A stretch of 64,000 nucleotides of DNA from positions 1,577,817-1,641,816 of the forward strand of contig MU006090.1 of assembly GCA_010093705.1 (NCBI GenBank). Reading direction: 5' to 3'. Shown one piece after another: positions 34,601 to 45,900 of this stretch (positions are counted from its first letter, which is position 1; every line of letters starts with the position of its first letter). The notes beneath the pieces are model-generated. The model saw nothing but the letters and a program-made list of their open reading frames with translations, did no database searches and was not told where the DNA came from. This DNA comes from Patellaria atrata CBS 101060. Taxonomy: Eukaryota; Ascomycota; Dothideomycetes; Patellariales; Patellariaceae. Both the position numbers and the translations under genes were made by a program.

Positions 34601-35855
34601 CTGGAAAGAAGAAAAAGGGCAAGAAGACCCCAATAAATGCCCCTCCAGTGGATTCACCACCTCCTGAAACCGTTGAAGCGCCAGCTCCGCTTGCTATAGA
34701 AGCTCCCCCAGAACCGGAGCCTCGGCCAGAACCGGAACCAGCGCCTGTTGAAGAAACATGGGCTGCTCCAGTTACTGGAAAGAAAAAGAAGACCAAAAAG
34801 GGATCTGTAAGCAAGGAAGTGCCGAAAAAGGATAGCAATGCCCTTGAGAAGAAGATCTCGAAGACTTCCAAAGCCTCTGCGGATGACTTCCAGATCGTGG
34901 AGGAAGAGAAGGAGCCCGAACCAGAGCCAGAACCGGAACCAGCGCCAGAGCCAGAGCCAGAGCCTGTAGTTCCACCTGAACCAGAACCGGAACCCATCCC
35001 GGATCCACCCAAAGAGGAAGAAGAGGAGACTGCTGCGGGCGGCATCTCGAGCTTTTTTAGTTCTTGGGGTGGAGTTGGTAAAAAGAAGTCTAAAGCAACA
35101 CAGGAAAAAGAAAAGAAGGAAAAAGAGAAGAAGGAACGAGAAGAGAGGGAGAGGAAGGAGCGAGAAGAACAGGAAGAACAGGAGCGGCTCAAGGCGGAGG
35201 CTGAGCGTCTTGAACGAGAGGCTGAAGAAGCTGCTGCTGAACTGGCTCGAATCGAAGCTGAAGAAGCTGCTGAGAAAGCTAGGAAAGAAGCCGAAGAAGC
35301 GGAGAAGGCGAAAGCTTTGGACCCTAACGAGATTCTAGAAATTGTCGATGAAGCTCCAATCGGGAAGAAGAAAAAGAAAAAGAAGGAGAAGGCTACAAGT
35401 AGTAAAGCGGACGCTGCAGTAGTGAAAGAGGTTGCTCCCGTGGTTCCACCACCACCGGCACTGCTTACAGAGGACGAGCTGATCGCTGCCGCAGTCGCTT
35501 CAGTACCAGAGGCAGATCTTCTCGATCTATTAGAAGAGACGAAACCAAAGAAAGAAAAAGCGACAGAAAGTGGGTGGGGAAGTAAGTTTGGGGTGTCTTT
35601 GAAGAGCACTAACAACAAGAAAAACAAGTTAGCAGAGCCTAAAACGGTAGTCGATGAAGCAGCCAATGGGAAGCGTTCGCTTGACATCTTACCTTTAGAC
35701 GAGAAGCCTCTGGAAGATGCGGCTGACGAGATTCCGCCACCGCCCAAGGCAACAGCAAAGACGAATCCGCCGATTGCAAAAGGTTCCATCGCAGAGAGAA
35801 TAAAAGCTCTACAAGGTGCTTTTGCGGATGATAAAAAAACATCAGCATCGGCTGT

Positions 35856-35891
<36 letters not shown>

Positions 35892-38580
35892 TGAGCGTGA
35901 GCCAGTTCGTGAACCTACTCCTGAACCTCCTGTTGTAGAGGTTGTAGCACCAACTCCAAAGAAAGTAGAGCGCAAAAGTATTGGTGGTAAATCTGGCAAG
36001 AAGAAGAAGAAGGCTGCTGAACCAGAACCTGAACCTGAACCTCTAGTTGTCGTCGTACCTGAAGTACCTGATATCCCTCATATCTCTACACCAGTTCCAG
36101 GTGGTTTCCCAGAGGACGACGATCTCGTTGACCTCAACTCTCCACCCCCTGAGCCTGAAGTTGTACGTGAACCTACACCAGCACCCGAACCTGTCGTAGT
36201 CGCTACATCCAAGTCCAAGAAGATGGACAAGAAGAGCAAGAAGTTAAAGGCCTCGAAAGCAGCATCGCCTGCTCCTCCACCTCCTCCAGTAGAAGTCGTA
36301 GATCCCGAACCAGAACCAGCAGCAGATGTGATTATCGATGTTGGTGGCGAAGTAGATAGAGGTTTAGATCTGGAAGCGGAGATAGGACAGGGAGCAGGTG
36401 AGGATGCTGATGCAGACGCTATAGTTGTTGATGTACCTCCCAAACTTCCCACTCCGCCACCGGAGCCCGTAGAATCTCCCCCAAAGAAAGAACGTGCGAA
36501 AGTTGTGCGTCCTCAAGGTGGTGCATCCTGGGGTTTCTGGAGTGCAGCAGCTGCAGCAAAGGCGACACCAAGAAAATCATCGGTTTCGAAGGATGATTCT
36601 ACGCCAGTAAAAGCGACGACAGTTGGTTTAACGCGTTCCAAATCTGCAAGAAAGGCTACAGAAAAGGATGTCAAATCAGTCAAGTCCTCTGAATCTGATA
36701 AAGCTACTATCAAGACTCCTACGAGGTCGAAATCGACACGCACTTCAGCTTTTGCATTGTTTGGACCACCGCCAGCGTCACGTGCTAGATCTGTCAAACA
36801 AGCAGCAACGCCAAAGACCCAATCACGTCGTCAGTCTGTTGATCGCGATGCTGGTCTAATATCGCCACCTCCCGAACCAGCCGAACCCGAGATGGCTTCA
36901 AAGGCAGCTGAAGTAATGGACGTCAAGTCTTCTAGCAAATCTAAAAACGCAAAGGGCAAAGGAAGAAGTAAGTTTGTCAATATTACCGCCACGTCATCCC
37001 AGCAAACGTTTGCTAACTCAGTATCAGTGATTCCAGATCCCTATGCAATCGACGACGGTGATCTTATCATGGTCGACGCCGACACCCCTAACGGAGAAGT
37101 AGGCGGGAAATCTTCACGAAGTCGTTACGCTTCCAGGACAAACTCGAGAAGACAATCAAGAGCTCCATCACCTGTCCCTGTTGCCCCACCAGCTGATTTG
37201 ATCGATATGGACGTCACAGAACCCTCTTCGGTTGCACAAGAGACCTCAAGAGGCTTCGACGACGTTCCCGTCACAGGGATACCCCGCCGCCACTCTCCAC
37301 CAAAGAGAGTCCCCACAGCACCAGCCAGCGCAACTCGACGCTCAGAAAGCGGATTCATGGGCGGTTTCTTCGGACTGGGACGCAAATCTGCGCCCGCTAT
37401 AGACGAACGCCGCAGGTCAGCCCCTCTAATGGACGACCGTCGCAAACGCGGTTCCGTCCAAGTGGACACGGAAGAATCCAAACGCCTCCGACGCGAAACA
37501 TCACGACGTGACAGGAGCGGCTATCGATCTCGCAGGGCCTCCGACACAGAGGGCATGACGACCGACGCACCCCGCGGCACGGGGGCGAGCGCGAGCACGG
37601 ATCTGGACGACCCGGACCGCGAGGTCAGACGCGCGGAACGTCGAGCCCGTCGCGAACAGAGGGAAGCCGAAGCAGCTGAGCGCGCGGAGGCGGAACGAAG
37701 GGCTGCGAGAAGGAGGGATAGAGAGGCGAGGGATCGAGACCGCGCGCAGCAGCATGAGTCCCGCCGTGTCCGTGAACGCGAGGCGAGGGACAGAGCGCTC
37801 AGGGAAGAACAAGAGCGCGAAGCACGTCGCGCGGAGGAGAAAAGAGCCAGACGGGCTGCGAGGGAGGAGCGAAGGGTGGTGGAGGAGCAGGAGCGACGAG
37901 AGGAGGAAGCGAGGGAGGAACGGAGGGCGAGAAGGAAAGAGCGGGAGAGGGAACGGGAACGGTACGTCGAGGATGAGACTACAAGGGGTGGGATCGGGCA
38001 TGAACCCTCGAACCCTAGAACCTCGAGACGCAGGAGTCACGTCGATGATGACCCCGCTCGACGCTCTCGACACGAGGAACGTCGGCTCCGGCGGCAGTCC
38101 ACGCAACCTCAGACCCAAACCCAAACTCCGGGCGAGAAGTCAAGAAGACGCTCTTCTGCAAATGTTGAGCCCGTAGCGGATTATTTCGACCCGAGGAATG
38201 GAAGACATGCTCCGTATCAGAATCCGTATCTTGCTGATGGAGGCGATAAGACGAGTTCGTGGGTGAATAGCGTTAATGCGGAACCGCCGCTTCCACCACC
38301 GGTGGAGGGGACGGTGCTGGAGCAGGAGGGCGGGGAGGGGAGTGATGGGGAGGAGGCAAGGGTGGAGGAGGCGAGGAGGAAAGCAAGGAGGGAACGGAGA
38401 GAGGAGGGAGGGGGGAGGAGACGGAGGGAGAGGGACAGAGGGGATAGAGGGGATAGAGGGGATAGAGGGGATAGGGGGGATAGGGGGGATAGGAATGGGG
38501 GCAGGGGATATAGAGAGAGTGGGAGGGAGAGCGGCAGGGAGAAGAAGAGTGGTGGTTGGTTGAAGAAGATTGGACTCTAG
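31617..38580 (+). CDS. Giant repetitive Lys/Glu-Pro protein with PPxY motifs
   Basis: Three exons, 31617-31856, 32024-32833 and 32890-38580, give about 2246 residues. I do not recognise a named family. The N-terminal ~145 residues look ordered (VERDNWAQQQLLDDYI, YEKFESVLELWRRPDLHLGI) and then carry three WW-binding PPxY motifs: PPAY (111-114), PPEY (122-125) and PPPY (143-146). From about residue 245 to 1090 there are some fifteen loose modules: acidic residues, then W-G-F/G (for example DDPWGF, DNWGF), a short Ser/Thr linker and a run of 4-7 Lys. These are separated by Pro and Glu-Pro tracts (EPEPEPEP). Two Glu/Lys/Arg-rich coiled coils follow (about 1085-1165 and 1935-2110). A tandem GDR repeat (38434-38493) and the tail GGWLKKIGL end the protein. 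Candidate roles are a tether or scaffold, by composition only. The start could also be 31593. Confidence 0.85.
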
Positions 38581-38954
38581 GGTCCCCGTGTACTTGGGGA
38601 AATATTCCAGATAGATTCAGTGGGTTGCTGAAGGGTTCAAGAACTTTGCTAGCGTTGCGGACGTGCGGCCCCGTCCTGGTCCCTTGCAGGCTAGGTAGTA
38701 GATATCCAATAGAAGTCTATCGAGTTACCCGTCCCCCTTTTGGTTGTTGTAAGGATCGAAGATGATGCTAGGAGGGATCTGGTACGTCTGGGCTGGTAGT
38801 ACATCTTTAAGGGTGAAGGAGGATTGTGGGTGCTTGTGAGTGAGGTTGTAGAGGTCTGGCAGAGATTCTATCGAGTTCGCCCTTTTCCGTTATTTTTATT
38901 ATCATTATGACTTTTTATAATGTAAAGATATCTTTTCTGCACGGATTGAGGTTG

Positions 38955-38988
<34 letters not shown>

Positions 38989-39640
38989 GAGAGATATTAG
39001 GGGGGGGGGGCCTTCATAGGAGGTCGACGGGCAGGCTCGATGAGATATGCACAGCTAGAACCTCCACATTGCTTACTGCACAGTTAACTGAAGCAGGTCA
39101 CTTCCCTTCCAACTTCCCATAGTCACTTTACGGTATGACATAGTAGTAGTATAACATCCCAACAGTAGGATATAATATACCAACAGTACGTTACCCCAGA
39201 GAAGGTAGGCCATATAATGAAACGATCGCACGATAAATCCACTATCACTCAAGTATGACGCAAATGGTATGTCCCGATCCTGTTACCAGGATTATGTGGT
39301 TCTGCGAGGTAGGTTTGGATGGGTGGGTGGGGTTTGAACTGTGGCAGAGGGGAGGAGAGATGGTCGTGTGGGGGATTGGACTTTGGGTTGGGTTGTAGAG
39401 TAGGGGAGACTAAGGTAGGCTAGAGCAGGGGAGGGGACATGAGACGTGTTGTCTACGTAACATGAGAAGGTAGCAAGTGTGTGTGCTCTAGAGTGATATA
39501 AAGTAGCATGAGTGTAGATCGTTTCGGTGTGCTTAGTTTAGTGCGGAAAAGTTGGGTTTCGGAGACGTGTGTGGTGTAGGAAGGGGAATCGATGTGGGGG
39601 AGAAGATGGAGGGTACTTAGTTAATTACCTTAGGGAAGAC
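38581..39640. other. Intergenic, 1.06 kb, with long G tracts
   Basis: 3' flank of the giant gene. Holds the 31-G run (listed separately) and a G-rich, purine-biased stretch (39290-39470). No gene seen. Confidence 0.55.
38957..38987 (+). repeat. G31 homopolymer, followed by a G11 run
   Basis: Thirty-one consecutive G, then agagagatatta and a second run of about 11 G (39000-39010). It lies about 380 bp downstream of the giant gene. The exact length is unreliable in any assembly; the run is able to form G-quadruplexes. Confidence 0.9.
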
Positions 39641-40400
39641 GAGTTTGGACTGGGAAGTAAGATGGAATATCGCTTGGATGGTGTAGAAGAAGGGAGATGT
39701 GCTGGAAGAGTGATGCGGGATTGTATTTGTGGGGATAGAAGGCGCGGCTTGATGTGATATAGTAAGATATAATACCACTTTATGGGGTGGAAAAGGGGAT
39801 CTTATGCTGGGGAATAAGATATGATACCGCTTATTTAGCATAGGAAGAGGTGATTTCGGGCTAGGAAGGAATTTATGGTAGTGCTTGGGTGGTATGGTAA
39901 GACGAACTTGTACTAGAAGAGTGGTACACGATGGCACTTATACGGAGTAGAAGGGGCGGTTTGATACGATATCATTAAAGAGGATATAATTTATGTAGGG
40001 TAGGAAGGCAAGTTAGGGGTAAGGAAATGAGGTTTGGTACTACTTAGATGATATAGAATGACGAAACCGTGCTGAAAGCGTACTACACATTACAACTCAC
40101 ACGGAATATCAAGGGGAGTTCGATATAATACAATCAAAGAGGATACGGCTTATATAGGGTGGAGAAGGCAATTTTGTGCTGAAAAGTAAGATATAGTAAG
40201 GGTTGGATGGTATGGAAAGGGTGAAACTGTGCGGAAGAGTGCTATACGATAGCACTTATAAGTAAGGGGGGAAGGCAGTTTGATATGATATAATAAGGCT
40301 TAATCCCACTTTTAAAGGATGGTAAAGGTGATTCCATGCCAGAAAAAAAGCTCCAGAGTCACTTCTATGATATGGAAACGGCCATTGTGTACTGAAATCC
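39640..40400. repeat. Second degenerate tandem array, about 4-5 units of ~160-210 bp
   Basis: The repeated theme is: ctt(g/a)gatggtatgga, aaga(c)gaaac(t)gtgctg, aagagtgctacacgat, agcacttata, a gg(a)gtagaaggg stretch, gatatgatataat, and then cttatatagggtgg, aaggcaattttgtgctg. The gatggtatgga-like marker is near 39677, 39888, 40047, 40205 and 40376 (spacings about 211, 159, 158 and 171). Units are diverged and in the same orientation. They share no sequence that I can see with the array at 11.4-13.8 kb. Confidence 0.72.
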
Positions 40401-40788
40401 AAACAACCGCATCACTCAGACCGTAGTTGATCAAGTCCTTCTATACTAGAATAAGAGTCAAGTGTCACTCATAGCCTATCATTAAGAGATCACAGCAAGC
40501 ATCGTTGAGAACAAGGTTTACAGGGTTTGTAGTGTTTTTCTATTTTTCGGGCCAGCTTACAAGCCTAACATACAAATATACTGTGTAGAAAAGCCAGAGG
40601 CTTGTGATGAAAAAGAAAGATCGAATATAGAGTCTCTGTGATGAAAGGCCAGAACAAGTACAAGCAGATGAAAACCCACACCTTCCACCCATTATGCCAC
40701 CAAAAGGGCCAATCCAGATCGTACAACACCAACACTCGAAACCAACATAGGGACCAACTGCGCCAAAACACCGTCTTCAACGACGCGT
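40401..40788. other. Intergenic, 3' flank of the F-box-like gene
   Basis: No gene seen; probable 3' UTR of the minus-strand gene that follows. Confidence 0.5.
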
Positions 40789-41898
40789 CTAGGCCCTCTC
40801 CATGTTGACGTAGCGCAACAGCTGAACGTCATCTTCAATTTGATCGGCCAATATCTTCCAGAGATCATGGATCTCTTCATCCAACACGGCAAGACTGTTC
40901 TGTTTGACGTACTTCTTGAACTCACGTACAACATGGTCTCTAGGCCTGACGACAAGGGTATTCGGATCTTTCCTCGCGATTTGCATCTGTTTGCGTGAGG
41001 CGATAGGCTTGACTTGGTCTTCGCGGTGCCAGTCCAGATACGTATACTGGGACTCTTCGCCAGGGGGCAAGATGAAAGAAGGCTTGAGCTGCAACAAGAT
41101 GGGCGCATGGTACGGCGTCAAAGTCCTCACGGGGAAGTCCTTGAACTCGAGTTCAGGGTCCACATCGGCGCTTGTGCGTAGAATAAGGCGCATCGGCTTC
41201 GTGGGATGCGGTTGCCAGCGGGTGCGACTGAGCTGCGGAATCTGCGCGATGATCTCGAGGATGTCTGTCAGGAGGGTTCCAGCGGTTTGCGAGTTGAGCT
41301 CCATGTAGGCCGGGTCGTACCAATCGCAAAAGAAACTGTTGACTGGCACGCGGAATCGGAGTTGCTTCAGGAGATGGAGCCGCTTGTGCTGACGCTGTAC
41401 CTTGAGGAAGGAAAGCATGGTCCAGAGGCACTGGTGGAACTCAAAAATCGTGTTCTTATAGAACATTTCGATGGCGTCGGTGCGGAACATGCGAGAGACG
41501 CGTGAGATAGTGAGCTTCTGGTTGGGGGTCATGCCAGTGAAGGTCTTAGAGTCTGAAAGCTGGTCGTAGAAGAGCCACGTCCTAAGGGGTGGCAAGGAGT
41601 CAGTGTCATAGTTGGGTTGATTGCTGGATCTGCCCTTGCTTACATCTCTGTATGTGACGCCATTTTCTTGAGTGACAGGATCACTCAGACGTACCACTAC
41701 GAGATCATCGGCACACAAAAATTCAAGAATACGAAGCTTGATCTCTGGAGGGAGACGCTTGAATGGGGCAAAAGGTACGACTTCATGAGCGACGTCGTGG
41801 GCGATTCTAGGTGCGACACTGTTTACGACTTCAGGTTCGACGCCATTTATGCTTTCAGGTGCGACACCATTGACAATGCGGTAGGTAGTGGCGGGCAT
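40789..41898 (-). CDS. F-box-like / 2EXR-type fungal protein
   Basis: Single-exon frame of 369 residues. After a short degenerate N-terminal repeat (VNGVAPE, INGVEPE, VNSVAPR) comes an F-box-like start (PFAPFKRLPPEIKLRILEFL). A hydrophobic middle follows (TISRVSRMFRTDAIEMFYKN, FEFHQCLWTML), the pattern of fungal proteins that begin with LPxEIRxxI and predict a substrate adaptor. The C-terminus (REFKKYVKQNSLAVLDEEIH) is helical and charged. A GTAAGC...CTTAG stretch inside codons near 41590-41655 looks like an intron but is 62 nt, so removing it would break the frame; I keep it as coding. Such genes are numerous and fast-evolving in filamentous fungi, and no specific substrate can be given. Confidence 0.72.
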   Translation of the reverse strand: MPATTYRIVNGVAPESINGVEPEVVNSVAPRIAHDVAHEVVPFAPFKRLPPEIKLRILEFLCADDLVVVRLSDPVTQENGVTYRDVSKGRSSNQPNYDTDSLPPLRTWLFYDQLSDSKTFTGMTPNQKLTISRVSRMFRTDAIEMFYKNTIFEFHQCLWTMLSFLKVQRQHKRLHLLKQLRFRVPVNSFFCDWYDPAYMELNSQTAGTLLTDILEIIAQIPQLSRTRWQPHPTKPMRLILRTSADVDPELEFKDFPVRTLTPYHAPILLQLKPSFILPPGEESQYTYLDWHREDQVKPIASRKQMQIARKDPNTLVVRPRDHVVREFKKYVKQNSLAVLDEEIHDLWKILADQIEDDVQLLRYVNMERA

Positions 41899-42580
41899 TG
41901 TGTTTAACTTTGAGCAGACGCGACTTTGGTTAGATAGCTGTGTGAAATTGGATGGGTTGACTTACATTGATGAGACGCGATTGGTTGATCAAGACGTTGA
42001 TGTAGAGACGCGACTTGTTGAAAATATCTTTGACGTAGAGACGCGTCAAGAATCTACCTTGAAGAATCTTTAGAATAGCTGTGAAATATTTGCGAAATTG
42101 ACTTACGTTGATATGAGACGCGACTTGTTGAGGAAGGGCGATGACGTAGACACCTGGGTGGTTGGGAAAAGCTTTGACGACAAAGAAGCGTCGAGTCTGA
42201 ATGTGACTTTGGAAAAGCTTCATGGATGAGCAATTGGCAAGAAAGACGGTCAATTGACTTACCTGGGCTTGAATGTGACTCAGGCCTGACGTGAAACGAA
42301 AGTTGACTGAGGTAACAGACGTGCTCAAGGCAGGTGCAGCAGAGAGCGAAGAATATGATAGCAGGGTCAACAGCGATGGTGAGATTTACTTACAAAGGTG
42401 CTGACGGAGAAAAAAAGGAAAGGAAGGAAGAAAGAACTGGGGGGAGAAGGTTCTTAAATATTCTACCCCTTGGACGCTGAACGCTCGGACCAGGCGACGA
42501 CGACAAACGGAGACCCCAGCGGTTGAGCAGATTTTGGGCAGGTACTCGTTTGCAAGACTAGATGGAGACGCCAAGTTTAC
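41899..42580 (-). other. Repeated splice-like leader upstream of the F-box-like gene
   Basis: On the minus strand the words aacaagtcgcgtctc, atcaa and gtaagtcaat recur, each followed by a cacagctat/taa stretch and an AG. Perfect donors gtaagt occur near 42391, 42262, 42104 and 41965, with candidate acceptors near 42072 and 41931. The stretch between them is open (about 146 codons from 42370) but does not join in frame with the start at 41898. It is best read as a multi-intron 5' leader built from a duplicated exon-intron unit. Whether all units are spliced is unknown. Confidence 0.5.
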
Positions 42581-42943
42581 ATGTGATAGTACATTAATTC
42601 TTCTATGTGAGAGGAGATTCTATGATATGGGTATCTTACAGACATCTATCAGATGTCAAATACAGCCCGACGATGACGCTTTCCCTGCCCCTTTATGCCG
42701 ACATCGTTCGCCAAATCTTCCTGCTAGGCTAGGATCCAGCACAATAGTAAACAAAACAACTAAAATCCGTCTAGGAACACCAGCGCTTGGAATAGTCCCA
42801 TAAAAGAAAAATTCATCCTAAGCCAAAACGCCACAACATGGTCCAATCCAGCGTTCTCAACGATTGACTCAACATACGAGAACTGAATGTCTGACTGGTA
42901 ATGACTGGAAAGAAAGACTTTTTTATGACTGAAGTTCGTATGA
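42581..42943. other. Intergenic
   Basis: Between the start region of the F-box-like transcript and the 3' end of the PPR gene. No gene seen. Confidence 0.5.
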
Positions 42944-45900
42944 CTAAGCGGAAGGTTCCCTGTCCAAAAGGGCAGCAGCACGAGCACCATTGACAAGCTC
43001 CATAATCTTGTTCGCAACTGCGGCAGGATAACCTCTCGATAGACCTTCATTGACTACTGACATGGCGCCATCACGATCCTCAACAGCCATGTAAGCTCGG
43101 GTCATTGCCTCATAGGTACTGGGCTCGCGCTTATCCAAAGGTACTGTATCGTAGATTACCTTGGCTTTGTTGATGTCTTTGGCCATTGCCCAACCGTGGA
43201 TGAGGGAATTCGCAATGTAGGGGGTCAAGTCAACACCACGTGCAGACATGTTCTTGAGCACAGCCTGAGTGTCTTCTATCTTATGGTTGGCGACCATTGC
43301 TTCAAAGAGGGATTGATAGAGGCAAGCTTGGGGACGGACTAGTCCTTCAGACAAGACTTTGTCGAATAGTTGCCTTGCACCCGCCATGTCATGCATAACG
43401 CAACCCTTGGCATGAATCAAAGAGGCGTAATGAACGGCATCGGGCTGCTCTCCGGACGTTTGAACTTGTTCAAGGATGCGTTCAGCAGCTGCCATATCAA
43501 CTGGCTCAAGGGTCGCGTAAGTGTCGATGAGGAGTTTGTAGGTGTGGGTTGTCGGCATTATGTTCTTGGAGCGCATGCGGTCGTAATAAGCAAGCACCTT
43601 GCTACGATCACGCTTCGTGGTAAGGAAGAACTGCATCAAGCTGTGGTATGGAGCTGGCCTAGGTTTGTAATTAGGCATACTTTCCATCTCTTCAAACAGT
43701 TCCTCCGCAAATTTCTCATCACTGACACGACAGAGAGCATTGACGATAGTACCGTAAGTGACACTTGTAGGCCTGATTCCAAGATTGCGCATCTCTGTGA
43801 AGTAGAAAAGGCTGTCGTCGATCCTCCTAGCTTTTCCAAGCTTGCCAATGAGAGCGTTATAGAGGAACGAAGAGGGTTCTACACCCTCAGTCTTAGCACG
43901 CTGGAATATCCTAACAGCCTCGGATGCTTCATCAAAGGTTTTAGTAGACTCTTTAAGCGTTGTGATGTAAAGACCGAAGGTGTTAGCCGAAGGAGCAGCT
44001 CCCATACTTAGCAACTCTTGATGATACTGAGCAGCCAGCTCCCGTCTTCCATTAGTGAGACAAGCAGCAACCATAGCATCTAAGATGGTGACCCAACCGT
44101 ATCGAACAATGCGATATTCCGGCAGGAAGGGGACATCCTGTTTAGCAATTCCTAATATATCGTGCGCGAGGTTGAGGCGGTTCTCTTTGGCAGCAGCAGT
44201 GATCAACTTTGCATACGTGAAGAACCTGGGGTGACGACCAGCACGACGCATGTTCCTGAACTTGGTTAACGCTTCGTTGAGGTGAGACGATGATCGACCG
44301 TGGGCCTTATCAAGCAGATCCGTGATAGCAACCGAGCCTTTGTTGTCCGTGGTTGCGGCATATGGGTCATACGAGTCCTCTGCAGATACAACTCGCGCGG
44401 CGGTTTTCTGAACTGGATGATACGAGCTCGGGGAGAAATGTTGTTCCTGAACTGGGTATTTATACCCTTGCCATTGGCTAACAAGATCCGGTCGATTCAA
44501 CCGTACCAGACCCTTCTCAATAACTCTACTCGTCTGAGATTCGATCTGTAATCCACGAGATGTAAGTAAGCTAAGAAGGTGCGTGAATCGAGCCGTGTCG
44601 TTAATGTCTCGAGAGCCATTGATGATCATTCCAGCTTGAACCTGCATCAATAGATTGAGATCACTCCAACCAAGAGAAGCAATGTGTTCCGGTTGAAGAC
44701 CAGCGATGACGTGAATGGCAACCGATGGGACGACGCCGCCGTTCTCGATCATTGTCTGGAGCATTTCCATCGTTGCGCTTGGGGACAGGTAAATGCACCT
44801 CTTGGCCATGAAGGTGCCAATCACTTCAATCGCCTCGTCAATCTGATCAACAGCCTCCAATTGCGCCTGCTTGGAGCTTGTTTGTGACTCTCGAATACGA
44901 GAAAACATACGCCTGCTCTGACTAATTCCGCGGTCTGATTGTCCACTACCAATGAGAGCAATTGTTTGCATAGTTGTTGACTCGATGTATTGAGGCTTAG
45001 GGGTTGAGAACTCTAAAACGGTCCAATATCGATCAGCAGCTTCAATGTCGCCTAAACGCACATGCATCGCTGCAATAGCCATCGCAGGTCCAGAGACGTC
45101 GATTGAGCCGTCTAGAGAGTCGAAAGATTTCATTGCGATCTCAATCTCATTCCGATCAGCAGCCTTGATGGTAATACCAGCCATAGCAAGATTACGAGCG
45201 CGAGAGTTAAGATGTTCCACCGCATAGGCGAAAGCTTGTTCGAATGATCCGACGTTGAGCCAATATGGTACGAATGCTTTTAGGGCCACCGTTTCTTGCA
45301 GAGCAGCTATAAGTTCCGGTGCTTCAATCACGGTCTCGACGCGCTTGAGGAATTTTTGACCTCCCTCTAATCGATTACAGATGGCGTAAGCTTTGATCAA
45401 TGCAGCGTAGACATCATTATCCTTTCGAACCATTGAGAGATCCCCCTTATCGTTGGAGATGGCCAAGGTTTTGTAACCGTCATAACACTCTACAGCACTT
45501 CGAAGATCTCCAGAAAGAGCAAGCGCATGAATCATTGGAACGAAAGTTTCAGGATGTGGGATAACCTTTTGAGTCTCCATATGGCCGAAGATTCGTACCA
45601 TGTCGTCAACTTTCCCTTGCTCGGCACATGCAGATATGAGTGAACGGTATGTCTTCTCGCTAAAAGAGCGGTGTTGATGTATTGCCGTAGCCGCATCAAA
45701 TAATTTGATAGCAGTAGCAAGTGAGTCATCTTCGACAAGGATGTCGTACTCCGTCTCGTTAGATTTTAACATAAACCTGCCTGCTTCTTCAACTCCACCA
45801 AACCTCTCACGTTTCTCATCCAGGACCTGTTTCATAGCTAGAACATTGAGAGCACGTACGGAGAGCAGCTCAATCAAAGTACTATATATGGCGGTATTTG

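Noticed and set aside
32958-35999. A 1013-codon minus-strand open frame, Ser/Gly/Thr/Phe-rich
   Set aside because: Antisense shadow of the Glu/Pro/Lys-biased exon of the giant gene; composition mirrors the sense codons and no splice or start context supports it.
31617-38580. Giant protein as the Woronin-body tether Leashin
   Set aside because: Only the large size and repetitive, charged composition agree; I can point to no shared motif.
41590-41660. GTAAGC...CTTAG intron inside the F-box-like gene
   Set aside because: It is 62 nt and phase 0 at the donor, so removal would shift the frame of conserved-looking downstream residues.
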